DNA from: Flavobacterium ginsenosidimutans
GTDB lineage: Bacteria > Bacteroidota > Bacteroidia > Flavobacteriales > Flavobacteriaceae
Assembly: GCF_003254625.1 (NCBI RefSeq)
Contig: NZ_QJRJ01000071.1
Span: 1-64,000, forward strand
Length of the DNA: 64,000 bases
Direction: 5' to 3'
Shown here: positions 19,118-27,220 of the stretch, piece by piece
How the letters are laid out: every line of letters begins with the position of its first letter
Position numbering within the stretch: the first letter of the stretch is position 1
Translations under genes and position numbers: made by a program
Notes under the pieces: generated by a model
The model's input: only the letters and a program-made list of their open reading frames with translations
What the model was told of the DNA's origin: nothing
Databases searched by the model: none

Positions 19118-19759
19118 ATGAAAAAATTAACCACAACATTCGCAATTATAGCCCTGTGTTTTATTTCGTGTAAAAAAGAAGTAAAAACAGAGGAGCCAAC
19201 CCCAAAAGCTGTAGACGGTGTTAAAACGGAAGAACCAGTTGTTGAAGAACCGCTTGATTCTGCAGCGCAAATGAAAGCTTGGGTAGCTTATGCAACTCCA
19301 AGTGCAGCACACAAATTAATGGCAGACGAAGTTGGAACTTGGAATTGCGATATGACTTTTTGGTCAGAACCAAATGGAAAAGCTGAAAAAGCAACTTCTA
19401 CGGCAAACATCAAAATGGTTTTAGGCGGACGTTACCAAGAAGCAAGTTATCAAGGTACCATGATGGGACAACCTTTTGAAGGCAAAAGCACTTTGGCCTA
19501 CAACAATGCCAGCGAAGAATACACCACAACCTTTATTGACAATATGGGAACCGGAATGATGGTTGCAATGGGAAAATACGATGAAAAAACAAAAAGTATG
19601 GAACTAAAAGGCGAAATGGTGAATCCTGTTAATGGTGAAAAAACACCTTATCGCGAAGTGTATACTATTGTAGATCCAAAGACTCGTAAAATGGAAATGT
19701 ACGATGTAAAAAATGGTTCTGAATTTAAAAGCATGGAAATTATAATGACGAAAAAATAA
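19118..19759 (+). CDS. DUF1579 domain lipoprotein
   Basis: A 213-residue protein with a lipoprotein signal (FAIIALCFISCKKE). A low-complexity Glu/Lys/Pro/Val linker (about 20-50) is followed by a DUF1579-like domain. That domain is recognised by WNCDMTFWSEPNGKAEKATS and LGGRYQEASYQGTMMGQPFEG, which look like the beta strands of a lipocalin-like fold. Members are mostly uncharacterised. The upstream 180 bp hold only AT-rich sequence and fragments of the CTTTGTG-type intergenic repeat. Confidence 0.8.
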   Translation: MKKLTTTFAIIALCFISCKKEVKTEEPTPKAVDGVKTEEPVVEEPLDSAAQMKAWVAYATPSAAHKLMADEVGTWNCDMTFWSEPNGKAEKATSTANIKMVLGGRYQEASYQGTMMGQPFEGKSTLAYNNASEEYTTTFIDNMGTGMMVAMGKYDEKTKSMELKGEMVNPVNGEKTPYREVYTIVDPKTRKMEMYDVKNGSEFKSMEIIMTKK

Positions 19760-19783
19760 TTTTCTATTTAGGTAAAAGAATCA

Positions 19784-19890
19784 AAGGCACAAAGTTTTAT
19801 TCTAAGAGATATAACTTTGTGTCTTTGCAATTTCTATGAGAAACTTTAGCACAGCTAAAAAAATAATATAACTTAGCGTCTTTGTGCCTT
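19784..19890. repeat. Inverted repeat of the CAAAG / CTTTG intergenic family
   Basis: AAGGCACAAAG (19784-19794) is the exact reverse complement of CTTTGTGCCTT (19880-19890), with related words in between (CTTTGTGTCTTTGC). It sits in the 154 bp gap before the acetyltransferase. Similar words recur at 50350-50390, 59418-59513 and 60790-60860. Confidence 0.6.
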
Positions 19891-19913
19891 CGCGGCAAAA
19901 CATAAAAATAAGA

Positions 19914-20360
19914 ATGGAACTAAAATGGAAAATAAAGCCTTTTGAGGCATTAACTGTAGACGAGTTATATGATTTGCTCAGATTGCGAAGTGAAATCTTT
20001 GTAGTCGAACAAAATTGCGTTTATTTGGATCTTGATAGCAAAGACAAGAAAGCATTGCATTTAATTGGAGAGTTTGAAGGCAAAATTGTTGCGTATTCGC
20101 GATTATTTGATGCTGGAATAAGCTTTGATAATGCTTCGATTGGAAGAGTAGTTGTTGACCAAAACTATCGCGATAGAAAATGGGGACACGAATTAATGAA
20201 AGAAGCAATTGCTGGAATTAAATCCAATTTTGGAAAAGATCAAATCACTATTGGTGCACAATTGTACTTAAAGAAATTTTACGAAAGCCATGGTTTTGTC
20301 CAAACTAGCGAAATGTATTTGGAAGATGATATTCCGCATATTGAAATGGTTCGGGATTAG
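19914..20360 (+). CDS. GNAT family N-acetyltransferase, ElaA-like
   Basis: With the ATG at 19914, the protein is 148 residues and starts with the family-typical MELKWKIKPFEALTVDELY. The sequence LRSEIFVVEQNCVYLDLD-KD is the ElaA signature, and IGRVVVDQNYRDRKWGHELM is the acetyl-CoA-binding motif A. The in-frame codon at 19884 would add ten residues that other family members lack. Substrates of ElaA-like enzymes are not established. The 3' end overlaps by four bases the convergent regulator gene that follows. Confidence 0.88.
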   Translation: MELKWKIKPFEALTVDELYDLLRLRSEIFVVEQNCVYLDLDSKDKKALHLIGEFEGKIVAYSRLFDAGISFDNASIGRVVVDQNYRDRKWGHELMKEAIAGIKSNFGKDQITIGAQLYLKKFYESHGFVQTSEMYLEDDIPHIEMVRD

Positions 20361-20674
20361 CTAGTTTTTTTTAATCGACTTAACTCATTTTTTAATATTT
20401 TATTTTCCTTTTTTAATAATTCAATATGTTCTATAACGAAAGAAGGGATACTAAATGATTGTGATAATGCATAATTTTTGTTTTCTTCAAATTCACAAAT
20501 TTCTTCTATTTTAACATCTAATTCTTTAGCAATTCTCTTCCACTCGTTGACAGTTATTTTTATACTTCCATTTTCACGTCTACTGTAAGCAGATTGACTC
20601 ATCCCAATTGAATCAGCCAATTTTTCTTGAGAATAACCTTTTTCAAGTCTCGCTAAGATTAATTTTCTTCTCAT
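20357..20674 (-). CDS. XRE-family HTH transcriptional regulator
   Basis: A 105-residue protein with a Cro/C1-type helix-turn-helix at about residues 4-60 (LARLEKGYSQEKLADSIGMSQ, then YSRRENG). A short C-terminal helix rich in Lys, Glu and Leu follows (IELLKKENKILKNELSRL) and could form a coiled-coil dimer. It is divergent from the peptide/radical SAM genes that start about 190 bp away, and the shared AT-rich gap holds TAGTTTTG (20778-20785) and TAAATTTG (20811-20818), both -7-like for the plus strand. It is a plausible local regulator of that locus; its ligand is unknown. Confidence 0.85.
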   Translation of the reverse strand: MRRKLILARLEKGYSQEKLADSIGMSQSAYSRRENGSIKITVNEWKRIAKELDVKIEEICEFEENKNYALSQSFSIPSFVIEHIELLKKENKILKNELSRLKKTS

Positions 20675-20777
20675 TACTGTATTTTTTTTCTTACAATTAT
20701 ATCATTTTTTTTAAACTTTTAAAAATTTAATCTTTCATTTTGATTTTTTTAATTAATCAATTCGCATAAAAACTGCA

Positions 20778-20818
20778 TAGTTTTGAATAATGTTTTTGAA
20801 GAAGAGCCTATAAATTTG
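20778..20818 (+). promoter_or_regulatory. Candidate promoter(s) of the RiPP-like locus
   Basis: Two matches to the TAnnTTTG -7 element, TAGTTTTG (20778-20785) and TAAATTTG (20811-20818), lie 44-84 bases upstream of the small peptide ATG at 20862. No TTG is at ideal distance upstream of either; TTG at 20783-20785 is 25 bases from the second. Confidence 0.35.
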
Positions 20819-20861
20819 AATTAGTTATTAATTATGATTTTAAAAAATTAAATTTTTTATT

Positions 20862-21039
20862 ATGAAGAAAGAAAAAGTAAAGTTTTTTTTTAGACAAGAC
20901 TAGTAATGTTGAAAAAAAGGATGATTCATTAAGACCTTTATTAAGAACGGAAATGCAAAAGATATTTGGAGGTGTTATGGAGGATCGTGATCCGCCAGCA
21001 GGCAGAACATATACTGAAAGTACTTATGTAAGACGTTAA
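20862..21039 (+). pseudogene. Probable RiPP precursor peptide with GG-type leader, frameshifted in a T9 tract
   Basis: Read directly, ATG 20862 gives only 13 residues before TAG at 20901. If one T of the nine-T run (20883-20891) is skipped, the reading continues to TAA at 21037-21039. That yields a ~58-residue peptide beginning MKKEKVKFFLDKTSN. Its leader portion LRPLLRTEMQKIFGG resembles Bacteroidetes double-glycine RiPP leaders (L..EM..I.GG). After GG comes a 21-residue core that is Arg/Asp/Pro rich and ends in RTYTESTYVRR, containing two Thr-Tyr pairs. A radical SAM/SPASM maturase begins 55 bp later. The frameshift may be decay, homopolymer slippage (phase variation) or a sequencing error. 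The precursor role is inferred from size, GG leader and context. Confidence 0.65.
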
Positions 21040-21093
21040 AAAAAATGTATTAATTATTGGGCGAGTGATCGCCCATTTTAATTGAATAATTTT

Positions 21094-22277
21094 ATGGTAA
21101 CTAACAATCTTGTAGTTAAAGTTGCAAGTAGATGTAATTTGAATTGTAGTTATTGTTACGTATATAATATGGGTGATACAAGTTATAAATTGCAGCCTAA
21201 ATTTATGACTCAGAATGTTATCGAATCATTACTATTGCGAATAAAAGATAATTGTATTGAAAATAATCTTAGCGAATTTTTGGTAGTTTTTCATGGAGGT
21301 GAACCTCTATTGGCAGGCATTGGATTTTATGAGAACTTTATTAAAACTCAAAAAAGAATAATACCAAAAGAAATTCGTATTGAATATGGTATGAATCTAA
21401 CGGTACATTATTAAACGAAGAAATAGCATTGCATCTTAAAGAGTTAAATATTCAAGTCGGAATTAGCATTGATGGAACGCCAAAATCTAATAGTATTAAT
21501 AGAGTAGGCCATAAAGGAGAGAATATGTATCTTCAAATTGTAAATGGATTTAACTCGATTAAAAATGTATTTGGAGATGATTTTGCTAATTGTTTATGCG
21601 TAATTGATGTAAGTGATGATCCAAAAGAAGTTTATCTGCATTTTAAAAAATTGGAAGTAAATAATGTTCATTTTTTATTTCAAGATTATAATTATATAAA
21701 TTCTGATAGTAATAAAGTGCCTAAAATTGGCAATTGGCTTGTAGAAATGTTTGATTTATGGATAAATGATAACGAATCAAAAAAACCAAATGTCAGACCA
21801 TTTTCTGATCTTATTAATCTGATTCTTGGATTTGGTGGTGAATCAGAAATTTTTGGTTGTGGAATAAATAAAACTTTAGTTATAGAAACTGATGGAAGTA
21901 TTGAAACAGTTGATACATTGAAAACTTGTGGAGATGGTTTTACTAAAACAAGTTTTAATGTACTCAACCATGACTTGAATATAATTTACAAGCACTCCGA
22001 ATTAGCAAGATTATATTATTATAGTCATGATAAATTGTGTGAAACTTGTGAGAGTTGTTTGTTCAAGCCAATATGCGGAGGAGGATTTATAGGACACAGA
22101 TATTCGTTGGAAAAAAAATTTAACAATCCTTCTATCTATTGCAAAGAAATCATTCAGATTATATGTCATATCCAGAATGAACTATTGCAGCGGTTATCAC
22201 AAGAAGTTTTGCAAAAGATAAAATTACAAAAGTTAAATTATGACGAAATTATTAAAGATAAATTCTCAAGTGAATAA
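21094..22277 (+). pseudogene. Radical SAM/SPASM peptide maturase, broken by a 1-base deletion
   Basis: The N-terminal part (ATG 21094 to TAA 21412-21414) has the radical SAM CxxxCxxC cluster motif in KVASRCNLNCSYCYVYN, and FHGGEPLLAG. The remainder is in another frame from about 21395 (SNGTLLNEE-IALHLKELN, GISIDGTPKSN). It carries a SPASM-type cysteine set: FGCGINKTL, DGSIETVD, KTCGDG, then CETCESCLFKPICGGG and YCKEI. Adding one base near 21393 (ATGAATCTAACGG) restores a single ~395-residue protein. The N-terminus resembles cyclophane-forming maturases of the FxsB type. The short TTG start at 21082 is less likely than the ATG. It lies between the peptide gene and the hydrolase in one apparent operon. 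The break is not in a homopolymer, which argues for true decay. Confidence 0.82.
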
Positions 22278-23286
22278 AGGGATACAAATAGTAATATTGT
22301 GTTTTTTCGTTTTTATAGATCATATTTATTCTCAAAACGATGAAAAATTTTATTTAGAACAGGCTGGTTTTTATAAAACCATCTTGAGAACAAAAAATGA
22401 CACGATTATTTATCTTACTACAAAACAAAAAACATCCGTTCCTAAACCAACATTAGTTTTTGTACAGGGATCATTACCCTTGCCAATTCTTTTTTATGAT
22501 GACATTAGTACAGGCTCAATAATTCCTTTTAAAATTGATGATTATCGATCAAAGTTTAATTTTGTTATTATAGGGAGAAAAGGGATTCCTTTAATAGGAA
22601 GTTATGATAGAGATTCCCGCGGATATGTAAATGAAAAAGGAGAAGTTCCTAAAAATTTTATAGAGAATGATAATTTAGAATATCGTGTAAAACAAGTTGT
22701 TTCAGTTGTTAATGATCTTAGTAAGAATAAACATTTTAAAAATGAACCATTATTTGTAATTGGACATTCTGAGGGATATCGTGTAGTTGCTAAAGCGGCA
22801 GAAAATAATAAAAAAATTGCAAAGATGGTTTGCTTGTCAGCTAATCCATTTAACAGGATTGCTGAAAGTATTTTAAAAGAAAGATTTTATAGTATTGATA
22901 GAGATACTGATGACCAATCTCAAAAGAATGTAGAAGAAGATTTGAAAGATTATCTAACTATTAAATATGATAAAAATAATTATAGCAATAACATCAAGTA
23001 TAAGAATTGGTTAAGTTATAATCAAAACTTGAGTTTTGAAAGCTTTAAACATTATAAAAATCCACTTTTAATTGTTTACGGTACTAAAGACATTGGTTCT
23101 TTGCAAAATGATTTGTTGCCATTTTTATTAAATAAGAAAAATTTAAAACTCAAAAGTTATCCAAATTATGGGCATAATTTTGAATTTAGAAAGATTAATG
23201 CTAATGGTGAGGAATTAGAAACTACTTATCATTGGGATGATGTCTTTAAAGATATTGTTGAATGGCTTTTGCTTAAAGAAGTTTAA
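22240..23286 (+). CDS. Exported alpha/beta hydrolase of the RiPP-like locus
   Basis: A 348-residue alpha/beta hydrolase. An N-terminal hydrophobic stretch (about 15-30, ending HIYSQ) looks like a signal peptide. The nucleophile elbow is GHSEG (Ser about 167). A probable acid lies in YGTKDIGS and a catalytic His in YGHNFEF near the C-terminus, so the triad appears complete. It overlaps the 3' end of the maturase gene by 38 bases, which implies co-translation and a shared role. It might cleave a leader or modify or inactivate a product outside the cytoplasm, but its substrate is unknown. AT content is higher than in the flanking housekeeping genes, consistent with an acquired island. Confidence 0.8.
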   Translation: MTKLLKINSQVNKGIQIVILCFFVFIDHIYSQNDEKFYLEQAGFYKTILRTKNDTIIYLTTKQKTSVPKPTLVFVQGSLPLPILFYDDISTGSIIPFKIDDYRSKFNFVIIGRKGIPLIGSYDRDSRGYVNEKGEVPKNFIENDNLEYRVKQVVSVVNDLSKNKHFKNEPLFVIGHSEGYRVVAKAAENNKKIAKMVCLSANPFNRIAESILKERFYSIDRDTDDQSQKNVEEDLKDYLTIKYDKNNYSNNIKYKNWLSYNQNLSFESFKHYKNPLLIVYGTKDIGSLQNDLLPFLLNKKNLKLKSYPNYGHNFEFRKINANGEELETTYHWDDVFKDIVEWLLLKEV

Positions 23287-23454
23287 ATTTACCTAATTTA
23301 TGTTATCAAAAATTAAGGTCTAGAATAATATTTATTACATTTTCTGTAATGGAAATTAATGAATCATTTTTATGATTTGTGTTTGTTTGTTTGTTTGTTT
23401 TCTATGCTTGGAGAGCTCTGTGGACTTTTTCTTTTTCCTAAATTTAGAAATAAA

Positions 23455-24258
23455 TCAAATTTGCGTAATCAAAAACTCAACTCGTCGATCGTATCTATCG
23501 CCCTTTCCTAACGGGTATTGATTGCCGCATCCGACATAGGTCATGCGGCTTTTTGATATTTTTTTGGAAATTAAATAATGAAAAACAGTTTTGGCGCGAT
23601 TCCAGGAAAGTCTTCTTTCTTTGGTGTCTCTGTCAATTCCGTCACTATAGATTTCGGGTGTACAGCAAACATGTCCACGTATTTCAAATTTTAAGTTTCT
23701 GTGTTTTTGAAGCGTTACGGCAACTTTGTCTAATTCTTTTTTCGCAATTGGAGTTAATTTCGCACTTCCAATTTCAAATAAAATGGATTCCAGATAAACC
23801 TTATCGCCAACTTTTAATTTGTCTTTGAAGGAATTGTGAATGCCTTTTCCAAAGCTATTTTTTTTAATGACAATTAAATCAACCCGCCGATTTCGAAGAC
23901 GGGTTTCGTATAAATTTTCAACTGTATCTGCTTTTACAACAATTCGGCCTTTTCCTTCCAGGATAACAATTTTACTTTGATTGAATCCTTTGCTTATTAG
24001 TAAGGTTTGAATTGTATTGGCACGATTGATAGATAATCTGTAATTATATTGATCGGTACCTCTATCATCACAATAGCCATAAATCTGTATCGACTCCACT
24101 TTTGATGTGTCAATGTTTTTTATAAAATCAGAAACAACATTGATTTGTTTGCTTGTTAAATCATATCTGTCAAATTCAAAATAAATCGTTTCAACAGGTT
24201 TTTGCTGCGCCGTGACTGTATAAAAAAAGAACAGAAATAAGGCCAGAGTCAGCTTCAT
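23455..24258 (-). CDS. OmpA-family protein with two OmpA-like domains
   Basis: A 267-residue protein with a signal peptide (LALFLFFFYTVTAQ). It contains two peptidoglycan-binding OmpA-like modules: about 20-135 (YFEFDRYDLTSKQ, YGYCDDRGTDQYNYRLSINRA, RLRNRRVDL) and about 150-267 (FEIGSAKLTPIAKKELD, RGHVCC, RLSWNRAKTV, DRRVEFLI). There is no N-terminal beta-barrel, so it is probably a periplasmic cell-wall-binding protein. It starts 3 bp after the S41 protease stop, so the two genes are likely co-transcribed. Tandem duplication of the domain is unusual but seen in Bacteroidetes. Confidence 0.87.
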   Translation of the reverse strand: MKLTLALFLFFFYTVTAQQKPVETIYFEFDRYDLTSKQINVVSDFIKNIDTSKVESIQIYGYCDDRGTDQYNYRLSINRANTIQTLLISKGFNQSKIVILEGKGRIVVKADTVENLYETRLRNRRVDLIVIKKNSFGKGIHNSFKDKLKVGDKVYLESILFEIGSAKLTPIAKKELDKVAVTLQKHRNLKFEIRGHVCCTPEIYSDGIDRDTKERRLSWNRAKTVFHYLISKKISKSRMTYVGCGNQYPLGKGDRYDRRVEFLITQI

Positions 24259-24261
24259 TTA

Positions 24262-25899
24262 TTACATTTTTAAAATCGTTTTATATTCTGTTTGATTATT
24301 TAATACACTAACTGCTCTTTTAATTTCCGAATTGTTTTTAAGGTAATACTGGTACAAACCTTCTTGATATTGGTATCTCTTAATCAGCTCTTCCAAAATC
24401 ATGTTTTTAATTTCTTTTTGGTTTTTATCCAATAACGTGCTTTCGCTTTTCTCTAAAGCGGCTAATAACTGCTGATATTCAGGAGCAATTGTTTCGTCTA
24501 TTTTTTCATTTTTAGCTGCAGCTAAAGTATTTTTCAAAGCAATTTCGGTTTCTGTATCGAAAGTGATTTTATTGGTTTTCAAAAACTGTTTGAAAGCTAT
24601 ATAATCGGCATCGGTTAAAGTTGGAATTTTATCTCCCAAATTCGGATTTTTATAATAATAGCTTGTAGCATAATCAAAAACACCATCGTTTTTAATTAAG
24701 GCAGTTGCAATTGGACTTATTTTTGCTTCTTCCAATTCGATATCTGGCAAAACTCCTCCGCCGTCATAAACCGTTCTTCCTTTTCTGGTTTTGAAAGCAT
24801 TGAAATTTTTAGCATCTGTTTTTTGTGCAACACCATTTTTGTCCTTATGTGCATAATCCAAAGCTTGAATACATCTTCCAGAAGGCGTGTAATATCTAGA
24901 AATAGTTACTTTCAATTGAGTTCCATAAGTAAGATCAACAGAACGTTGTACCAAACCTTTTCCGAAACTTCTGCTTCCTAAAACCACTGCGCGATCCAAA
25001 TCTTGTAAAGCACCCGAAACAATTTCAGAAGCTGAAGCACTTCTTCCGTTTACTAAAATCGCCAATGGAATTTCAGTGTCAACTGGTTCTTTTTGAGTTT
25101 TATAAGTGTTATTGTGTTTTTCAATTCGAGATTTAGTAGTTACAATCACTTCATTCTTTGGAACAAACAAATTACAGATATCAATAGCTTCATTCAATAA
25201 ACCTCCAGGATTTCCTCTTAAATCCAAAACGATTTGTTTAGCACCGTCAGCTTTTAGTTTTTCAAGAGCTTCTTTTACTTCATTTGAAGCTTTTCTGCTA
25301 AAATGAGATAAAACAATATATCCTGTTTTGTCGTCAATTTTTCCATAAAAAGGAACTGATCTAATATCCACTTCATCTAAAACCAAAACTGTAGAACTCG
25401 GTTTTCCTTGACGAAGATATTTTATGTTGATTTTGGTGTTTTTTGTTCCTTTCAATAATTGCGAAGCATCGTCTTTAAAATCTGCAATTAAAATATCACC
25501 GATTTGGATAATTTCGTCACCCGCTTTAAGTCCTGCTTTGTCAGCTGGATAATTTTTATAAGGTTCACGCACAATCAGACGATCTTTTTTTCTAGAAATC
25601 AAAGCGCCGATTCCTGTATATTCTCCAGTGTTATTGATTTTGAAGTTTACAACATCTTGTTCATTGAAATAAACCGTGTACGGATCTAAACTTGCCAACA
25701 TGCTTTTGATGGCTTTATCCATCAAATCGCCAGGATTTGTTTCGTCAACATAATTGGTATTTACGGCTTTAAACAAAGTTGTAAAAATTTCGATCTGTTT
25801 GGCAATCTCAAAAAAGTCCTCTTTAAAACTGGTTCCAACAAACAACATTCCCGCCGCAGCGACTGGTATAATAAATTTCTTTTTGAAATACGGATACAT
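24262..25899 (-). CDS. S41 family C-terminal processing peptidase
   Basis: A 545-residue protease. The N-terminal hydrophobic segment (IIPVAAAGMLFVG) acts as a signal or anchor. A PDZ domain lies at about 90-170 (YTGIGAL, KAGLKAGDEI). The catalytic region has LRGNPGGLLNEA, the Ser-bearing SASASE motif at 287-292, and the Lys of SFGKG (about 314), forming a Ser-Lys dyad. The C-terminal ~180 residues are helical, as usual in Bacteroidetes Tsp/CtpA-like enzymes that degrade or trim periplasmic proteins. It lies 2 bp downstream of the DUF4349 lipoprotein gene in an envelope-gene operon. Confidence 0.93.
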   Translation of the reverse strand: MYPYFKKKFIIPVAAAGMLFVGTSFKEDFFEIAKQIEIFTTLFKAVNTNYVDETNPGDLMDKAIKSMLASLDPYTVYFNEQDVVNFKINNTGEYTGIGALISRKKDRLIVREPYKNYPADKAGLKAGDEIIQIGDILIADFKDDASQLLKGTKNTKINIKYLRQGKPSSTVLVLDEVDIRSVPFYGKIDDKTGYIVLSHFSRKASNEVKEALEKLKADGAKQIVLDLRGNPGGLLNEAIDICNLFVPKNEVIVTTKSRIEKHNNTYKTQKEPVDTEIPLAILVNGRSASASEIVSGALQDLDRAVVLGSRSFGKGLVQRSVDLTYGTQLKVTISRYYTPSGRCIQALDYAHKDKNGVAQKTDAKNFNAFKTRKGRTVYDGGGVLPDIELEEAKISPIATALIKNDGVFDYATSYYYKNPNLGDKIPTLTDADYIAFKQFLKTNKITFDTETEIALKNTLAAAKNEKIDETIAPEYQQLLAALEKSESTLLDKNQKEIKNMILEELIKRYQYQEGLYQYYLKNNSEIKRAVSVLNNQTEYKTILKM

Positions 25900-25901
25900 G
25901 A

Positions 25902-26744
25902 TTATTCTTTTTTTCTTCTTTTTAATCTTTTTCTAATAAAATAGGCAAATACAACAAATAAAAATACAAACGGCCAAGCGCTTAACAATGAAATCAACAA
26001 ATCGGATAAAGTATAGAATCCAGATTTAATGGCGTTCCAAAGCTTGGAACCGTATGATATTTTAACGCCTTCCTTTTCGGCAATTGTTTTGTAAAATTCT
26101 ATTGTAATTGTGCTTTCAGAAACACGGCTTTCTAAATATTTTAACTGACCTTCTTTAGATTCGATTTCTTCTCGAATGGTCGAGATTTGTTCTTCAATTT
26201 CTAAAATCTCACTTACTTTGTTCGCTTTCTTTAAAATTTCAAGATAACGTTCTTCCAGTTTTTTCTTGGTTTTTAATCTTGAAGTCAGATCAATATATTG
26301 TTCTGTTACATCTTGAGCAGAAATATTTTTAACTTCAAAATAAGAAACACCTTTAGAAACATCATTTATAAAACGGTCAAAATTCTGGCTTGGTACTTTT
26401 ACGATTAGATTTCTAAAAACAGTGCCATAATCTTTTCCTTCAGAATCGTTTATAATTCTCGCTTTACTACTTGCAACCGCTTTTTGAATTTGGCCGAAAG
26501 TATTTTCTAAATTATCAGTTTCAAATCGTAAAGTTGCTTCCTTTATAATCTTCTGTTCAATTTCTTGTTTGACTTTTGGGGCAGGTGCAGCTACTGGATC
26601 AAAATTTTTATCAGCAGAGCTAGCTTCTGCTTTTGCAGGCATTTGTACAGTTTGAATCGCATAAGCTTCTTCATTTAAAGCTTCAGATTTTTTACATCCG
26701 GAAAGAATTAAAAACAAAAAAGATAAAAAGAAAATATGTCGCAT
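25902..26744 (-). CDS. DUF4349 domain lipoprotein
   Basis: A 280-residue protein with a lipoprotein signal (LFLILSGCKKSE). The body matches DUF4349: IKEATLRFETDNLENTF, then SKARIINDSEGKD. A long coiled coil follows at about 150-205 (RLKTKKKLEERYLEILKKAN and EIEEQISTIREEIESKEGQ), ending in SRVSESTITIEFY. A C-terminal transmembrane helix (LLSAWPFVFLFVVFAYFI) precedes a Lys/Arg tail. The family is of unknown function. It is the first gene of the apparent unit DUF4349, S41 protease, OmpA-like protein. Confidence 0.87.
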   Translation of the reverse strand: MRHIFFLSFLFLILSGCKKSEALNEEAYAIQTVQMPAKAEASSADKNFDPVAAPAPKVKQEIEQKIIKEATLRFETDNLENTFGQIQKAVASSKARIINDSEGKDYGTVFRNLIVKVPSQNFDRFINDVSKGVSYFEVKNISAQDVTEQYIDLTSRLKTKKKLEERYLEILKKANKVSEILEIEEQISTIREEIESKEGQLKYLESRVSESTITIEFYKTIAEKEGVKISYGSKLWNAIKSGFYTLSDLLISLLSAWPFVFLFVVFAYFIRKRLKRRKKE

Positions 26745-26814
26745 AGAATTTCAATTTAGAGCTAAAACTACGATTTTTTTGTCTAAGTTGATTAATAATC
26801 TTACGTTTTGAGAT

Positions 26815-27219
26815 TTACGATTCTGTTTTGTTTTCAGAATCTTCAGATTTGTTGATTTGTGCTGAAAATTTCTCAAACAATTGAATCATTTTGGTGTTGA
26901 TTTCTTCGTAAGACAAACGGTCTTTCGTCTGATAAAAAAACATTATCGAGTAAGGCCGATCTAGATTATTCAAAAGTAAATGTTTGTTCAAACGATAGGT
27001 TTCTCTCAAAACTCTTTTGAAGTAATTTCGGTCAACGGCTTTCTTAAAATATTTCTTTGAAACTGATACGCCAATTTTTGTTTCTTCTTCTGAATTTGCT
27101 TCCGCTTGACGGTAAACCAAACGAAGCGGATATTTAGACACTGATTTTCCTTCAGAAAATAATAATCCAATGGTCGTTTTGCTCTTTAAACGCTCGTTTT
27201 TAGGGTAAGTGAAGTTCAT
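26815..27219 (-). CDS. rnpA: Ribonuclease P protein component
   Basis: A 134-residue basic protein with the RnpA signature KAVDRNYFKRVLRETYR (RNR motif) and the N-terminal YPKNERLKSKTTIGLLF. It assists the RNase P RNA in 5' maturation of tRNA precursors. The C-terminal tail after residue 120 is acidic/polar and probably disordered. It starts 1 bp after the stop of the zeta-toxin-like gene, so it appears to depend on transcription through that gene. rpmH is not nearby, which is usual in Flavobacteria. Confidence 0.94.
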   Translation of the reverse strand: MNFTYPKNERLKSKTTIGLLFSEGKSVSKYPLRLVYRQAEANSEEETKIGVSVSKKYFKKAVDRNYFKRVLRETYRLNKHLLLNNLDRPYSIMFFYQTKDRLSYEEINTKMIQLFEKFSAQINKSEDSENKTES

Positions 27220-27220
27220 T

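Noticed and set aside
21082..21096. TTG start for the radical SAM maturase
   Set aside because: The ATG at 21094 follows directly and gives the family-like start VTNNLVVKVASRCN. The TTG would only add four residues.
21394..21414. Programmed frameshift to make the maturase
   Set aside because: No slippery heptamer is present at the join, and the peptide gene upstream is also broken. Decay or error explains both better.
23381..23400. GTTT tandem run, considered as a phase-variable control of the OmpA gene
   Set aside because: It lies about 55 bases downstream of the OmpA gene's stop, outside any promoter or coding frame, so no switching effect is apparent.
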